A stretch of DNA of 21,105 nt from a virus. Positions 12,298 through 18,360 of this stretch are shown one piece after another. The position numbers and the translations under genes were made by a program. Each line of letters begins with the position of its first letter. Positions within the stretch are counted from its first letter, which is position 1. The DNA is taken from the IMG/VR virus record IMGVR_UViG_3300009068_000230, positions 1 through 21,105 of that record; one strand, written 5' to 3'. Below the pieces are notes generated by a model, which was not told the origin of the DNA, did not search any database, and saw only the letters and a list, made by a program, of their open reading frames with translations.

Positions 12298-12567
12298 TTA
12301 TTTTTTAATGGGTAGATAAGAGCAAAGTTCGTAATCCTCATTCAAGGCATTTACGGCAAGTTGCTCTATGTGCTTGTGGTCTTGGTCTGTGAACCCTTGT
12401 AGTTCCATCGGGGTATCATACACCCTGTGCAAGTTAGTTATCTTGGCTTGCTCGAAGTTCGCCCTGTCGAGGTTCTCTTGCTTAATGACAGAAAAATCAG
12501 CGTGACCCGAAACTATTAAAGTCTCTTGTCCGTAAGTGAGGAACAGGTTTTCAAAATCGTATTTCAT
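12298..12567 (-). CDS. Accessory protein, 89 aa, paralogue of the 12836-13096 product
   Basis: MKYDFENLFLTYGQETLIVS and GHADFSVIKQENLDRANFEQ align along their length with the 86-aa protein at 12836-13096 (YRFKNLNIKCGGQDFLVNGS, then ASYTIEKF...GFEQASL). Both end in a helix with the pattern ALNEDYELCSYL / HLNQDSHLCRSL. Two diverged copies separated by one gene imply an old tandem duplication. The shape is a beta-rich domain with a C-terminal helix; the function is unknown. Its ATG overlaps the previous stop as ATGA. Confidence 0.78.
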   Translation of the reverse strand: MKYDFENLFLTYGQETLIVSGHADFSVIKQENLDRANFEQAKITNLHRVYDTPMELQGFTDQDHKHIEQLAVNALNEDYELCSYLPIKK

Positions 12568-12773
12568 TTTTGTTTCTTGAAAATAAAGTGTTCAACGCAA
12601 AAACCTGTGCGGTCGCTGATAGCGTTAGCAAGATAGTCCTCTAACTCAATAGGGCTTGCGGTTATTTCTTGGGGTGCTTCTATAATTAGTTTAGCAGGAA
12701 CATCTGGCTTATCAAAGCCCTTGTGTTCGCTACCAAAATCATAAGCAATTTGTGTTATTAGGTATGTGTTCAT
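12564..12773 (-). CDS. Accessory protein, 69 aa, unknown
   Basis: I chose ATG 12773 (MNTYLITQIAYDFGSEHKGF), which lies 19-27 bases after a TTGTATTAC motif and removes eight hydrophobic residues of a longer frame. The remainder is acidic (DVPAKLIIEAPQEITASPIE, then LEDYLANAISDRTGFCVEHF) with a basic end. It looks like a strand-strand-helix-strand domain. It sits between the two paralogues at 12298 and 12836, and its stop overlaps the next start (ATGA). No family is recognised. Confidence 0.72.
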   Translation of the reverse strand: MNTYLITQIAYDFGSEHKGFDKPDVPAKLIIEAPQEITASPIELEDYLANAISDRTGFCVEHFIFKKQK

Positions 12774-12835
12774 TGTGGTTAGGTAAATGTAATACAAGTA
12801 TGTTTAAGAGGGGTTTGCTTGAAGTCAACAATAAA

Positions 12836-13096
12836 TCAAATTATTTTATTTCCAAGACTACGGCACAAGTGGCTGTCTTGGTTTAGGTGTGCTATCGTTG
12901 CTTCGGCTATGTAGCCCAAGCACTCTGCCGAAGTCACCAATCCGTCTTTGCTCAAAGCGTCTATAAGACTCGCTTGCTCGAACCCTGCTTCGTTGCCTTC
13001 GTCAAACTTTTCAATAGTATAAGACGCAGAGCCATTAACTAAAAAGTCCTGTCCACCGCATTTAATGTTAAGGTTCTTGAAGCGATAAGTGAGCAT
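12836..13096 (-). CDS. Accessory protein, 86 aa, paralogue of the 12298-12567 product
   Basis: First gene of the leftward accessory block. The sequence MLTYRFKNLNIKCGGQDFLV, NGSASYTIEKFDEG and IAEATIAHLNQDSHLCRSL pairs with the 89-aa protein two genes downstream. The block is preceded by the promoter candidate at 13120-13149, so this gene may be expressed early and strongly. The shared core is YxFxNL...G...V.G.A.(F/Y)(S/T)(V/I), a GFEQA/NFEQA segment and a LNxDxxLCxxL helix. The function is unknown. Confidence 0.78.
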   Translation of the reverse strand: MLTYRFKNLNIKCGGQDFLVNGSASYTIEKFDEGNEAGFEQASLIDALSKDGLVTSAECLGYIAEATIAHLNQDSHLCRSLGNKII

Positions 13097-13119
13097 AGTG
13101 TTAGAGGGTCATTAAAGAA

Positions 13120-13149
13120 CCAATAAACACTATGGTATTACTTGTCAAG
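13120..13149 (-). promoter_or_regulatory. Leftward promoter/operator of the accessory block
   Basis: On the minus strand TTGACA (13148-13143), a 17-base spacer and TATTGG (13125-13120) form a plausible sigma70-type promoter in the 48-bp gap before the 86-aa gene. The 18 bases CTTGACAAGTAATACCAT (13149-13132) are identical, in opposite genomic orientation, to 16695-16712 before the RHH gene. Confidence 0.6.
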
Positions 13150-13627
13150 CGTCAAGTTTAGGTTGGTCGGGGTTGCTCGGTATGTCTATAACCTCGCCCT
13201 TTATCATAGCGTTAATGTCATTGTGGCTGACCCGCAATCTATGCTCAACGACAATGGTGGGTGCGTCCTGTAAAGCCATAACCTTATCAGCCATAATAGC
13301 GATTGCGAGGGGCAGAGAGGCAGGGCTTATGTTATCTATTTCGGACAACAAACGCTCACCGCCCTTTGACACGATTTGGCTCAATGTCATAGCGGTTTGC
13401 TTCTTCCAAGTGCCAAGATTAAACTCCTTATTATCTTCCATTTCGTTGCGGACACCCCTAATGGTTGTGCGGGGGATACCTGTTTCTTTTTCAATGGCTC
13501 GAAGGGCTGTGCCATTTTGTAGTAGTTCTTTTACCTTTGTCTTTTTGTCTTTGGCTAATTTTGACGCAATCCTTCTACCCTTGCTTGGGTTGGTTGAAAG
13601 TCTTTCGGGGTCTGATTTATAATCCAT
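13145..13627 (-). CDS. HTH DNA-binding protein, possible small terminase subunit, 160 aa
   Basis: Residues about 31-61 (KVKELLQNGTALRAIEKETG, then IPRTTIRGVRNEM) form a clear resolvase-like helix-turn-helix. The C-terminal half has SLPLAIAIMADKVMALQDAP followed by TIVVEHRLRVSHNDINAMI. I recall the ALxxGIxxDKxxxLxGxPTxxVEHR pattern from phage proteins of small-terminase type or unassigned HTH proteins. If it is TerS it would bind the pac/cos site, but it lies about 8.5 kb from terL. A role as repressor is the alternative, since it faces the divergent control region at 13628-13682. Confidence 0.72.
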   Translation of the reverse strand: MDYKSDPERLSTNPSKGRRIASKLAKDKKTKVKELLQNGTALRAIEKETGIPRTTIRGVRNEMEDNKEFNLGTWKKQTAMTLSQIVSKGGERLLSEIDNISPASLPLAIAIMADKVMALQDAPTIVVEHRLRVSHNDINAMIKGEVIDIPSNPDQPKLDA

Positions 13628-13643
13628 ACTTATACCTTATGGG

Positions 13644-13671
13644 CTTGACAAGGAAAAGCAAGCACTATTTA
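13644..13671 (+). promoter_or_regulatory. Operator/promoter between divergent genes
   Basis: CTTGACAAG (13644-13652), the near-palindrome seen at three other sites, lies between the leftward HTH gene (start 13627) and the rightward microprotein (start 13683). TTGACA with a 15-bp spacer gives TATTTA (13666-13671), so transcription would begin a few bases before the GTG. The -10 is weak. Confidence 0.4.
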
Positions 13672-13682
13672 GGGGAATTGTT

Positions 13683-13787
13683 GTGCAACTTATCATTATC
13701 TTCTTCTTTTTAGCAATCCCTACCATTATCTTTGTAAATGTAGTTTCCTTCGTTGTAGGGCTATTTATGGAGGATAAAAACAAATGA
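13683..13787 (+). CDS. Small membrane protein, 34 aa, coupled to endonuclease VII
   Basis: GTG 13683 opens 34 codons ending TGA 13785-13787, overlapping the next gene's ATG as ATGA. The product begins MQLIIIFFFLAIPTIIFVNV and stays hydrophobic (VSFVVGLF) before a charged MEDKNK tail, a single membrane span with a cytoplasmic-type polar end. No family is recognised. The perfect stop-start coupling and the promoter-like TTGACA just upstream support it. It is the first gene of the rightward early module. Confidence 0.6.
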   Translation: MQLIIIFFFLAIPTIIFVNVVSFVVGLFMEDKNK

Positions 13788-14155
13788 GGTTAAAGCCCAA
13801 AGACATACCCCTGTTAAGGGACAAGTTAGCCAAAGAGCAGGGCAACTTTTGCCGTCTTTGTAGCATAGACTTAAACAAAGTAGTTCCTTGTTTAGACCAC
13901 GACCACATAACAGGGAAGATAAGGGCGGTGCTATGCGGTAACTGCAACGGCATAGAGGGTAAGATTTTTAATCTTGTGCGTAGAGCCAAGCGTGAAGCAA
14001 ATGCTATTGAGTTTATTAACAGGATAAGAAGTTATTGGATAACCTATACTGACAATCCAAGACAGGAAGAACACCCCTTGCATAGAACCAAAGATGAGAA
14101 GCGAATAGCCCGAAACAAGAAGGCAAAGTTAAGACGGCAGAAAAATAAAGTTTGA
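13784..14155 (+). CDS. Recombination endonuclease VII (HNH, Holliday-junction resolving)
   Basis: The 123-aa protein shows the endonuclease VII zinc and catalytic pattern: C23-x2-C26, DHDH at 38-41, TGKIRAVLCGNCN with C51 and C54, and Asn55. T4 gp49 has the corresponding Cys pairs and an Asp40/His41 site, so the fit is close. The C-terminus is very basic (KDEKRIARNKKAKLRRQK), suited to DNA binding. It resolves branched DNA before packaging, or may act as a smaller HNH nuclease. GGAGG lies 12 bases before the ATG, but those bases are also codons of the microprotein. Confidence 0.92.
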   Translation: MRLKPKDIPLLRDKLAKEQGNFCRLCSIDLNKVVPCLDHDHITGKIRAVLCGNCNGIEGKIFNLVRRAKREANAIEFINRIRSYWITYTDNPRQEEHPLHRTKDEKRIARNKKAKLRRQKNKV

Positions 14156-14179
14156 CATAGGTAATACATTGAATACATT
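14152..14179 (+). promoter_or_regulatory. Rightward promoter of the recombination/replication operon
   Basis: TTGACA (14152-14157), a 16-base spacer and TACATT (14174-14179) give a good promoter; transcription would start about 5 bases before the ATG at 14191. The spacer contains GTAATACATTGA, related to the GTAATACCATTG spacer of the RHH promoter. Confidence 0.6.
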
Positions 14180-14190
14180 GACTTTTCCTT

Positions 14191-14985
14191 ATGAACAACA
14201 CTAATACTGACCCTGCATTTATTGCAGAAATTAAAGACGCTGACTACCGCAAGGCAACAGGACTCTCGCAGTCCTCGCTTAAAAAGTTCATCGTTCAATC
14301 CCCTGCTCATTATTTGGCTTCTCTCGAAGAAGTGCAAGAGCCGACAAAGGCAATGCAGTTCGGCACAGCGTTCCACGCTCAAATGCTACAAGCGAACCCA
14401 GAAGAACATTTTGCCGTGAAGAAGAAGATGGACGGACGCTCTAAGGAAGGCAAACTTTACAACGAGTCATTCGCCCTTGAAAATCAAGGTAAGGTTATTA
14501 TTGACGAAGAAGAACACAGCAGGATTATTGCTATGGCTGACTCTGTTATGGGTCACGGCTTTGCTGGTGAAGCAATGAAATCTTTGACGCACAAAGAGTT
14601 TGCTGTGTTCGGAACAAACCACGGAATTAGACTCAAAGGTTTGATTGACGGCTACAACGAAAAGGAAGGGATAGTCATAGACCTCAAAACAGCCGAGGAT
14701 AGTTCGCCAAGTGGTTTTCGCAAAGCGTGTTGGGACAGGGCATACGCTATACAGCAGGTGCATTATACTTGGTTGCTAACTAACGCTGGCAAACCTGTTA
14801 ATGCCTTTTACTTTATTGCCGTAGAGAAAGAGCCACCTTATGCTGTAGGAGTGTATAAGATTAACGCAGATAGTTTAACTAAGTCGTTTAAGATTTGGGA
14901 CGATGCCTTAGATAGTTTCTTTGTCTGTCAAGCGTCTGGTGTTTATCCTGCTTACTCAGAAGAACCCATTGAATTAAATCTATGA
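14191..14985 (+). CDS. RecE/lambda-exonuclease-like PD-(D/E)XK exonuclease
   Basis: The 264-aa protein has the motif order of the PDDEXK-like phage exonuclease family (PF12684/exonuclease VIII type). It has GLSQSSLKKFIVQSPAHYL at the N-terminus, GTAFHAQML with His62, and KEFAVFG with Glu136. GIRLKGLIDGY with Asp153, VIDLKTAED with Asp164 and Lys166, and QQVHYTWLL around Tyr192 follow. It would degrade one strand of double-stranded DNA to give 3' overhangs for the ERF annealing protein at 16929-17729. The start has no Shine-Dalgarno (CTTTTCCTTATG). The stop overlaps the next ATG (ATGA). Confidence 0.92.
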   Translation: MNNTNTDPAFIAEIKDADYRKATGLSQSSLKKFIVQSPAHYLASLEEVQEPTKAMQFGTAFHAQMLQANPEEHFAVKKKMDGRSKEGKLYNESFALENQGKVIIDEEEHSRIIAMADSVMGHGFAGEAMKSLTHKEFAVFGTNHGIRLKGLIDGYNEKEGIVIDLKTAEDSSPSGFRKACWDRAYAIQQVHYTWLLTNAGKPVNAFYFIAVEKEPPYAVGVYKINADSLTKSFKIWDDALDSFFVCQASGVYPAYSEEPIELNL

Positions 14986-15662
14986 GCGACAACCCAAAGT
15001 TCACAGGAGTCTGGATACCGAAGGAGGTATTTCAGATGGCAACCCTGTCACCCTGTGCAAAGTTCGTGTATGGCATTGTGGACTCACTTGATAACGAAGA
15101 TGGGTGCTATGCCTCTAATGGGTATCTGGCTCGCTCCTTGGGGCTATCAGAGCGTCAAATTCGCAACCTCTTGAAAGAGTTAGATGAGTTTAACCTCATT
15201 GTAAGAGCCGACCACAACGGACAGCGTATCATTCGGACTATTGAAAAGGTAGCCCTATGTAGCGTTTTAGCCGTGTCGGGGGGTGGCAATAAATTGCCTA
15301 GGGGGAGGAAAAAAACTTCCACGGGGGGAGGAAATAAATTGCCTACATATATAAAAGAATATAATAAAGAAGATAAAGATACAAGGAGCGATGCTCCTTT
15401 GGTTGGTAATCCTCTGCCATTTAGTTCAGAGAAGTTCAGTAAAGCGTGGTTCAGTTGGATAGACTACCGCAAGGAGATTAAGAAACCAATCAAGCAATCT
15501 ACCATAGACTTTCAATGGAGACAATTTGTTTTATGGGGAGAGCAGAAATCTATTGACAGCATAAATCAAAGTATTACTAATGGCTGGACAGGACTATTTG
15601 AAACCAAACATTCACCAACCACAAAACAACCACTAACCGCAAAAGACCACGATGGCTTCTAA
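14982..15662 (+). CDS. Replication initiator-like HTH protein (lambda O analogue), carries origin repeats
   Basis: Residues about 1-85 form a winged-helix/HTH domain: FTGVWIPKEVFQMATLSPCA, then YASNGYLARSLGLSERQIRN and LLKELDEFNLIVR, as in phage replication proteins of the O/DnaD type. A linker (about 98-121) has two GGGNKLP repeats encoded by tandem DNA repeats, followed by a charged stretch. The C-terminal domain (KAWFSWIDYRKEIKKPIKQS, then a Trp/Gln-rich helix) is a typical DnaT/DnaD-like tail. The gene is immediately upstream of the helicase loader, as O is of P in lambda. Confidence 0.8.
   Translation: MSDNPKFTGVWIPKEVFQMATLSPCAKFVYGIVDSLDNEDGCYASNGYLARSLGLSERQIRNLLKELDEFNLIVRADHNGQRIIRTIEKVALCSVLAVSGGGNKLPRGRKKTSTGGGNKLPTYIKEYNKEDKDTRSDAPLVGNPLPFSSEKFSKAWFSWIDYRKEIKKPIKQSTIDFQWRQFVLWGEQKSIDSINQSITNGWTGLFETKHSPTTKQPLTAKDHDGF
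15278..15382. other. Candidate replication origin inside the initiator gene
   Basis: Three contiguous repeats of 23, 22 and 23 bp (15278-15300, 15301-15322, 15323-15345) each begin with a G-run. The first and third end in AATAAATTGCCTA; the first holds the dyad GGCAAT-AA-ATTGCC. The second is more diverged, with a GGAA...TTCC dyad. An AT-rich tract of about 37 bp (15346-15382) follows directly. Tandem initiator sites inside the initiator gene next to an AT-rich unwinding region is exactly the lambda ori arrangement. Confidence 0.65.
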
Positions 15663-15924
15663 ACAAGCAGACACAGAGTTTGAAATAACTCACAACGGAA
15701 TAACCTACATCGTAGGTATTAACTACGATACAATAACCATAGATGACTCATTTGACGGACACCTCGGAGGTTATGTCCACACATTTGAAAGTAGCCACAC
15801 GGCAATAGATGAGGACAGCATTGAAATAGTTTATTGCGAAACCGAAGAAGGCGAGATAGACGAAGAAGAAGTAGATGGTCTTGTTGAGCATATCATTGAA
15901 ACAGCAAAAGAGATTGAGTTATGA
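15652..15924 (+). CDS. Acidic protein, 90 aa, between initiator and helicase loader
   Basis: The ATG overlaps the last codons of the initiator and the stop overlaps the loader ATG (ATGA), so it is embedded in the replication operon. The sequence is beta-rich at first (EFEITHNGITYIVGINYDTI, then TIDDSFDGHLGGYVHTFESS) and ends in an extremely acidic helix with about 18 Glu/Asp in 40 residues. It may mimic DNA or bind a basic partner of the replisome, which is inference. No family is recognised. Confidence 0.78.
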   Translation: MASKQADTEFEITHNGITYIVGINYDTITIDDSFDGHLGGYVHTFESSHTAIDEDSIEIVYCETEEGEIDEEEVDGLVEHIIETAKEIEL

Positions 15925-16592
15925 GCGACATTATTTGCCATTGTGGTAAGCGTGGTGCATTGCTCGCTAACCCAGACGGAACGCTTCATCGCTGGCACGA
16001 GTGCCGTGGGCATTTAGACCAAGAGCGTGTTAAGGCAAGGGGACTCACGGACTCTACAATCCCGCCACAGATGCCAGCAATCTTCAAGGACACAGATATA
16101 ACCAGACTCCACAAACGCATACAGGATAGTTTAGATTGGAAGCCAGAGGGCGATAAGACAGGGTTATTATTCCACGGACTAACAGGGATTGGAAAGACTC
16201 GTGGTATTTGGGAAATCGTCCGCAGACTATGGGAACAAAAGACTTCTAACGACAAGCAGTTAAATTACAAGTTCTTAACTATGCGTAAGTTAGAGGGTAT
16301 GATTGAGAAGTCATTTGATGACCGCCAACACGCAGGAATGATAGATAGTCTTATCGAGGTAGAGTTATTGGTGCTTGATGACTTTGGCAAAGAGCGTCTA
16401 ACACAGCGTATGGCTTCCGACCTGTTCAGTATCATTGACGAGCGTTCTACGAACCGCAGAACTACAATTATCTCTACGAACTTTAACGGAACATCTTTGC
16501 TTGAACGATTTGATAACAGGGACAAGGAAACAGGTGTAGCAATGATTAGACGCTTCAAGGACTATTATACCATAGTTGGAATAAGCACTTGA
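15921..16592 (+). CDS. DnaC/IstB-like helicase loader ATPase
   Basis: The 223-aa AAA+ protein has Walker A GLTGIGKT (86-93), Walker B LLVLDDFGKERL (149-160), sensor-1 STNF (185-188) and an arginine pair (210-211) at the usual arginine-finger position. The N-terminus has a possible zinc knuckle (ICHCGKRG, then HRWHECRGH, with Cys6, Cys8, Cys28 and His residues), as in some DnaC-type loaders. It would load the host DnaB helicase onto the origin in the gene just upstream, the role of lambda P or E. coli DnaC. Confidence 0.92.
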   Translation: MSDIICHCGKRGALLANPDGTLHRWHECRGHLDQERVKARGLTDSTIPPQMPAIFKDTDITRLHKRIQDSLDWKPEGDKTGLLFHGLTGIGKTRGIWEIVRRLWEQKTSNDKQLNYKFLTMRKLEGMIEKSFDDRQHAGMIDSLIEVELLVLDDFGKERLTQRMASDLFSIIDERSTNRRTTIISTNFNGTSLLERFDNRDKETGVAMIRRFKDYYTIVGIST

Positions 16593-16654
16593 CAAAAATA
16601 AAAAAAGTCTTTTTGTAAAAATTGTCAGTCGTGGTTGAGTGACGCATAACAACT

Positions 16655-16690
16655 GGGGGAGCAGGAGAAATCTTGCTCCTCCTTTCATTT
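16655..16690 (+). terminator. Terminator after the replication operon
   Basis: GGGGGAGCA (16655-16663) pairs with TGCTCCTCC (16674-16682) with one G-T wobble, enclosing a 10-nt loop, then TTTCATTT. It lies 60 bp after the loader stop and just before the RHH promoter. Confidence 0.7.
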
Positions 16691-16694
16691 GTGA

Positions 16695-16723
16695 CTTGAC
16701 AAGTAATACCATTGTCTTACTCT
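16695..16723 (+). promoter_or_regulatory. Promoter/operator of the RHH-ERF operon
   Basis: TTGACA (16696-16701), a 16-base spacer and TACTCT (16718-16723) place transcription start about 8 bases before ATG 16738. The 18-bp CTTGACAAGTAATACCAT (16695-16712) recurs in opposite orientation at 13132-13149. The CTTGACAAG core is a near-palindrome suited to a dimeric repressor. Confidence 0.65.
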
Positions 16724-16737
16724 GTGATTTCTACCTT

Positions 16738-16908
16738 ATGAAAACTAAACTAATCTCTAAACGAACAATCAAAACATCAGAGGATATGCTCACGCTTCGC
16801 TTGCCAGCACAACTGATGAAGTCAATAACAATCATTGCAAAAAAAGCAGGACTAACAAGGTCTAACTTTTGTAGAACTATTTTGCAAAAGGCTATTGACA
16901 ATAAATAA
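16738..16908 (+). CDS. Ribbon-helix-helix (CopG/Arc-type) DNA-binding protein, 56 aa
   Basis: I chose ATG 16738, right after the promoter; the longer frame starts before the terminator and promoter. The protein has a basic tail (MKTKLISKRTIKTSED), a beta strand MLTLRLPAQ, helix 1 MKSITIIAKKAG, the turn residues LTRSN and helix 2 FCRTILQKAI. That is the strand-helix-helix order and length of CopG/Arc repressors. As the first gene of its operon, under a palindromic promoter, it is a good candidate for autoregulation and for control of the inverted copy at 13132-13149. Target binding is inferred. Confidence 0.85.
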   Translation: MKTKLISKRTIKTSEDMLTLRLPAQLMKSITIIAKKAGLTRSNFCRTILQKAIDNK

Positions 16909-16928
16909 TTGTGTTACTTACTAACGAA

Positions 16929-17729
16929 ATGAATCACGAACTATTACATTATACAAACCCTATGAACCTAAATACACCAGAACAACAAGTCGCATTAAAC
17001 AAAGCCTTAATCAAAGTCCTCGCTGAGACTAAGGACATCGTTGCTGACTCCACCAATCCGTTTCATAAAAATTCTTATGCAAGCCTATCCAAGCACCTCG
17101 AAAGTCTTAAACCAATCTTTGCTAAACACGGACTTGGTATCCTCCAAATGCCTATTGGTGATGGAGAGTCAGTTGGAGTCAGAACAATCATCATTCACAA
17201 TGAAGGTGGTTCAGTTCGTGCAGATGCTCTCATTCCTGCTGAAAAAGGAATGTCTGGTCAGAACGCTGGGTCTATCTATTCTTATCTTCGCAGGTATGCT
17301 TTGGCTTCTGTGGCTGGTTGTGCTACTGAGGACAATGACGCTGAAACTAATCGTGTGGAGTCACCTGTTCCTGCTAAGAATTATGTGAACCTTAATGCCA
17401 AAGGAACTAAGTATATTCCAAACCCCAATGCAGAAAAAGCGGTGCAAGGTAAGGGTACAACAGATGTTGTAGCACCTTTCGGAGACGCTAAGGGAACTCC
17501 ATTATCTGCCCTGCCATTACGCTCTACTGACCGCAGTAAGAAGTGTGCTGACCTTAACTATTGGGCTAACGCTTGGACTCCTAAGCCTTTCGGTGACTCT
17601 GGTGTAATTTCTAAGCGTGACCTGCATACTAAGGCTGAGGCTCAACGCTTATGGGGTGAGGCTAATGGAGATACTACTCCTAAGTTTGAACCAGCACAAG
17701 AAGAACCTGTTGACGAAATTCCGTTCTAA
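16929..17729 (+). CDS. erf: ERF-family single-strand annealing protein with SSB-like C-terminal tip
   Basis: Residues about 15-140 match the ERF superfamily: a LNKALIKVLAETKDIV helix, NPFHKNSYASLSKHLESLKP, FAKHGLGILQMP, GVRTIIIHNEGGSVRADALI and QNAGSIYSYLRRYALASVAG followed by DNDAE. It anneals complementary single strands and would act with the RecE-like exonuclease. The C-terminus ends EEPVDEIPF, closely like the DDDIPF tip of bacterial SSB. The start is uncertain: GTG 16911, ATG 16929 and ATG 16962 are all in frame, and the ERF similarity begins after the last. No separate ssb gene is seen nearby. Confidence 0.9.
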   Translation: MNHELLHYTNPMNLNTPEQQVALNKALIKVLAETKDIVADSTNPFHKNSYASLSKHLESLKPIFAKHGLGILQMPIGDGESVGVRTIIIHNEGGSVRADALIPAEKGMSGQNAGSIYSYLRRYALASVAGCATEDNDAETNRVESPVPAKNYVNLNAKGTKYIPNPNAEKAVQGKGTTDVVAPFGDAKGTPLSALPLRSTDRSKKCADLNYWANAWTPKPFGDSGVISKRDLHTKAEAQRLWGEANGDTTPKFEPAQEEPVDEIPF

Positions 17730-17731
17730 TA

Positions 17732-18124
17732 ATGGCAGACTATCCTAAGTCATCTGGTGTCTCACACATAAAAAGATTACTTAAAAAGTCATTAAAAGAT
17801 AACAGAATAAAACACATAGCATTAACACTCGAACAAGCACAAGACATTATGAACGAATTAAAAATAGATAACAAACTACCAGAGTGGTCGCTTAAATCTA
17901 ATAGCCTAAAGGCTGGTGCTACAATCTTGTGCATTGACCCCAAAGAACTCCTTGAGCGTTTGACTTGTGATAAACCTTCTAAACTTCGGAACGACCTTGC
18001 TGAAGCCAGAAACAAACTTAACTCAATGGAGAAATTTGGTAACTATATGTTTAATTCTTTGAGTCTTAAAGAACAAGAAATATACGGAGACGAATGGGTA
18101 AAAGTAAAAAACCTGTACAAATGA
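17732..18124 (+). CDS. Unknown helical protein, 130 aa, in the early operon
   Basis: The gene starts 2 bases after the ERF stop. It is basic at the N-terminus (SHIKRLLKKSLKDNRIKHIA) and has helices (LTLEQAQDIMNELKIDNKLP, EWSLKSNSLKAGATILCIDP) and a long charged C-terminal helix (KLRNDLAEARNKLNSMEK) that may form a coiled coil. No family is recognised. Its stop overlaps the next ATG (ATGA). Confidence 0.75.
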   Translation: MADYPKSSGVSHIKRLLKKSLKDNRIKHIALTLEQAQDIMNELKIDNKLPEWSLKSNSLKAGATILCIDPKELLERLTCDKPSKLRNDLAEARNKLNSMEKFGNYMFNSLSLKEQEIYGDEWVKVKNLYK

Positions 18125-18360
18125 AAAAGAAAACAGCGACCATTGTAGATAAACCTGTAGTGTGGAAAAACCTAAAAGAACTCAATGGAGAGTCTTTTTT
18201 GTTAAAAATGAAACCTAAGTTCAAGGGCTGTGATTATGTTATTGAAAACAACTACAAAGAAGAAATTACTGTTCTCAATGCTGACGATAAAGGTAAGGTG
18301 ATAGATTGGAAAGCAGTATCTAAGCAAGCCGTTGAGGAAGATGGCTACGAAATACTATAA
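18121..18360 (+). CDS. Unknown basic protein, 79 aa
   Basis: ATG 18121 is favoured because it overlaps the preceding stop as ATGA; ATG 18094 would add nine residues inside the upstream gene. The protein has a basic start (MKKKTATIVDKPVVWKNLKE) followed by a beta-rich body (LNGESFLLKMKPKFKGCDYV, then IENNYKEEITVLNADDKGKV) and ends with a helix. The shape suggests a small beta-barrel, but no family is recognised. The stop overlaps the next start (TAATG). Confidence 0.72.
   Translation: MKKKTATIVDKPVVWKNLKELNGESFLLKMKPKFKGCDYVIENNYKEEITVLNADDKGKVIDWKAVSKQAVEEDGYEIL

Noticed and set aside
13173-13622. 149-codon plus-strand frame
   Set aside because: It is the antisense shadow of the HTH/TerS-like gene, whose helix-turn-helix on the minus strand is clear.
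13770-13783. GGAGG before endonuclease VII as proof of SD use
   Set aside because: It lies within codons of the coupled microprotein (MEDKNK) and is almost unique in the window.
16588-16628. TTGACA plus TTGTCA inverted repeat after the loader as a promoter or terminator
   Set aside because: The arms are short and the centre is A/T-rich without a firm stem; the GC-rich hairpin at 16655-16682 is a far better terminator.
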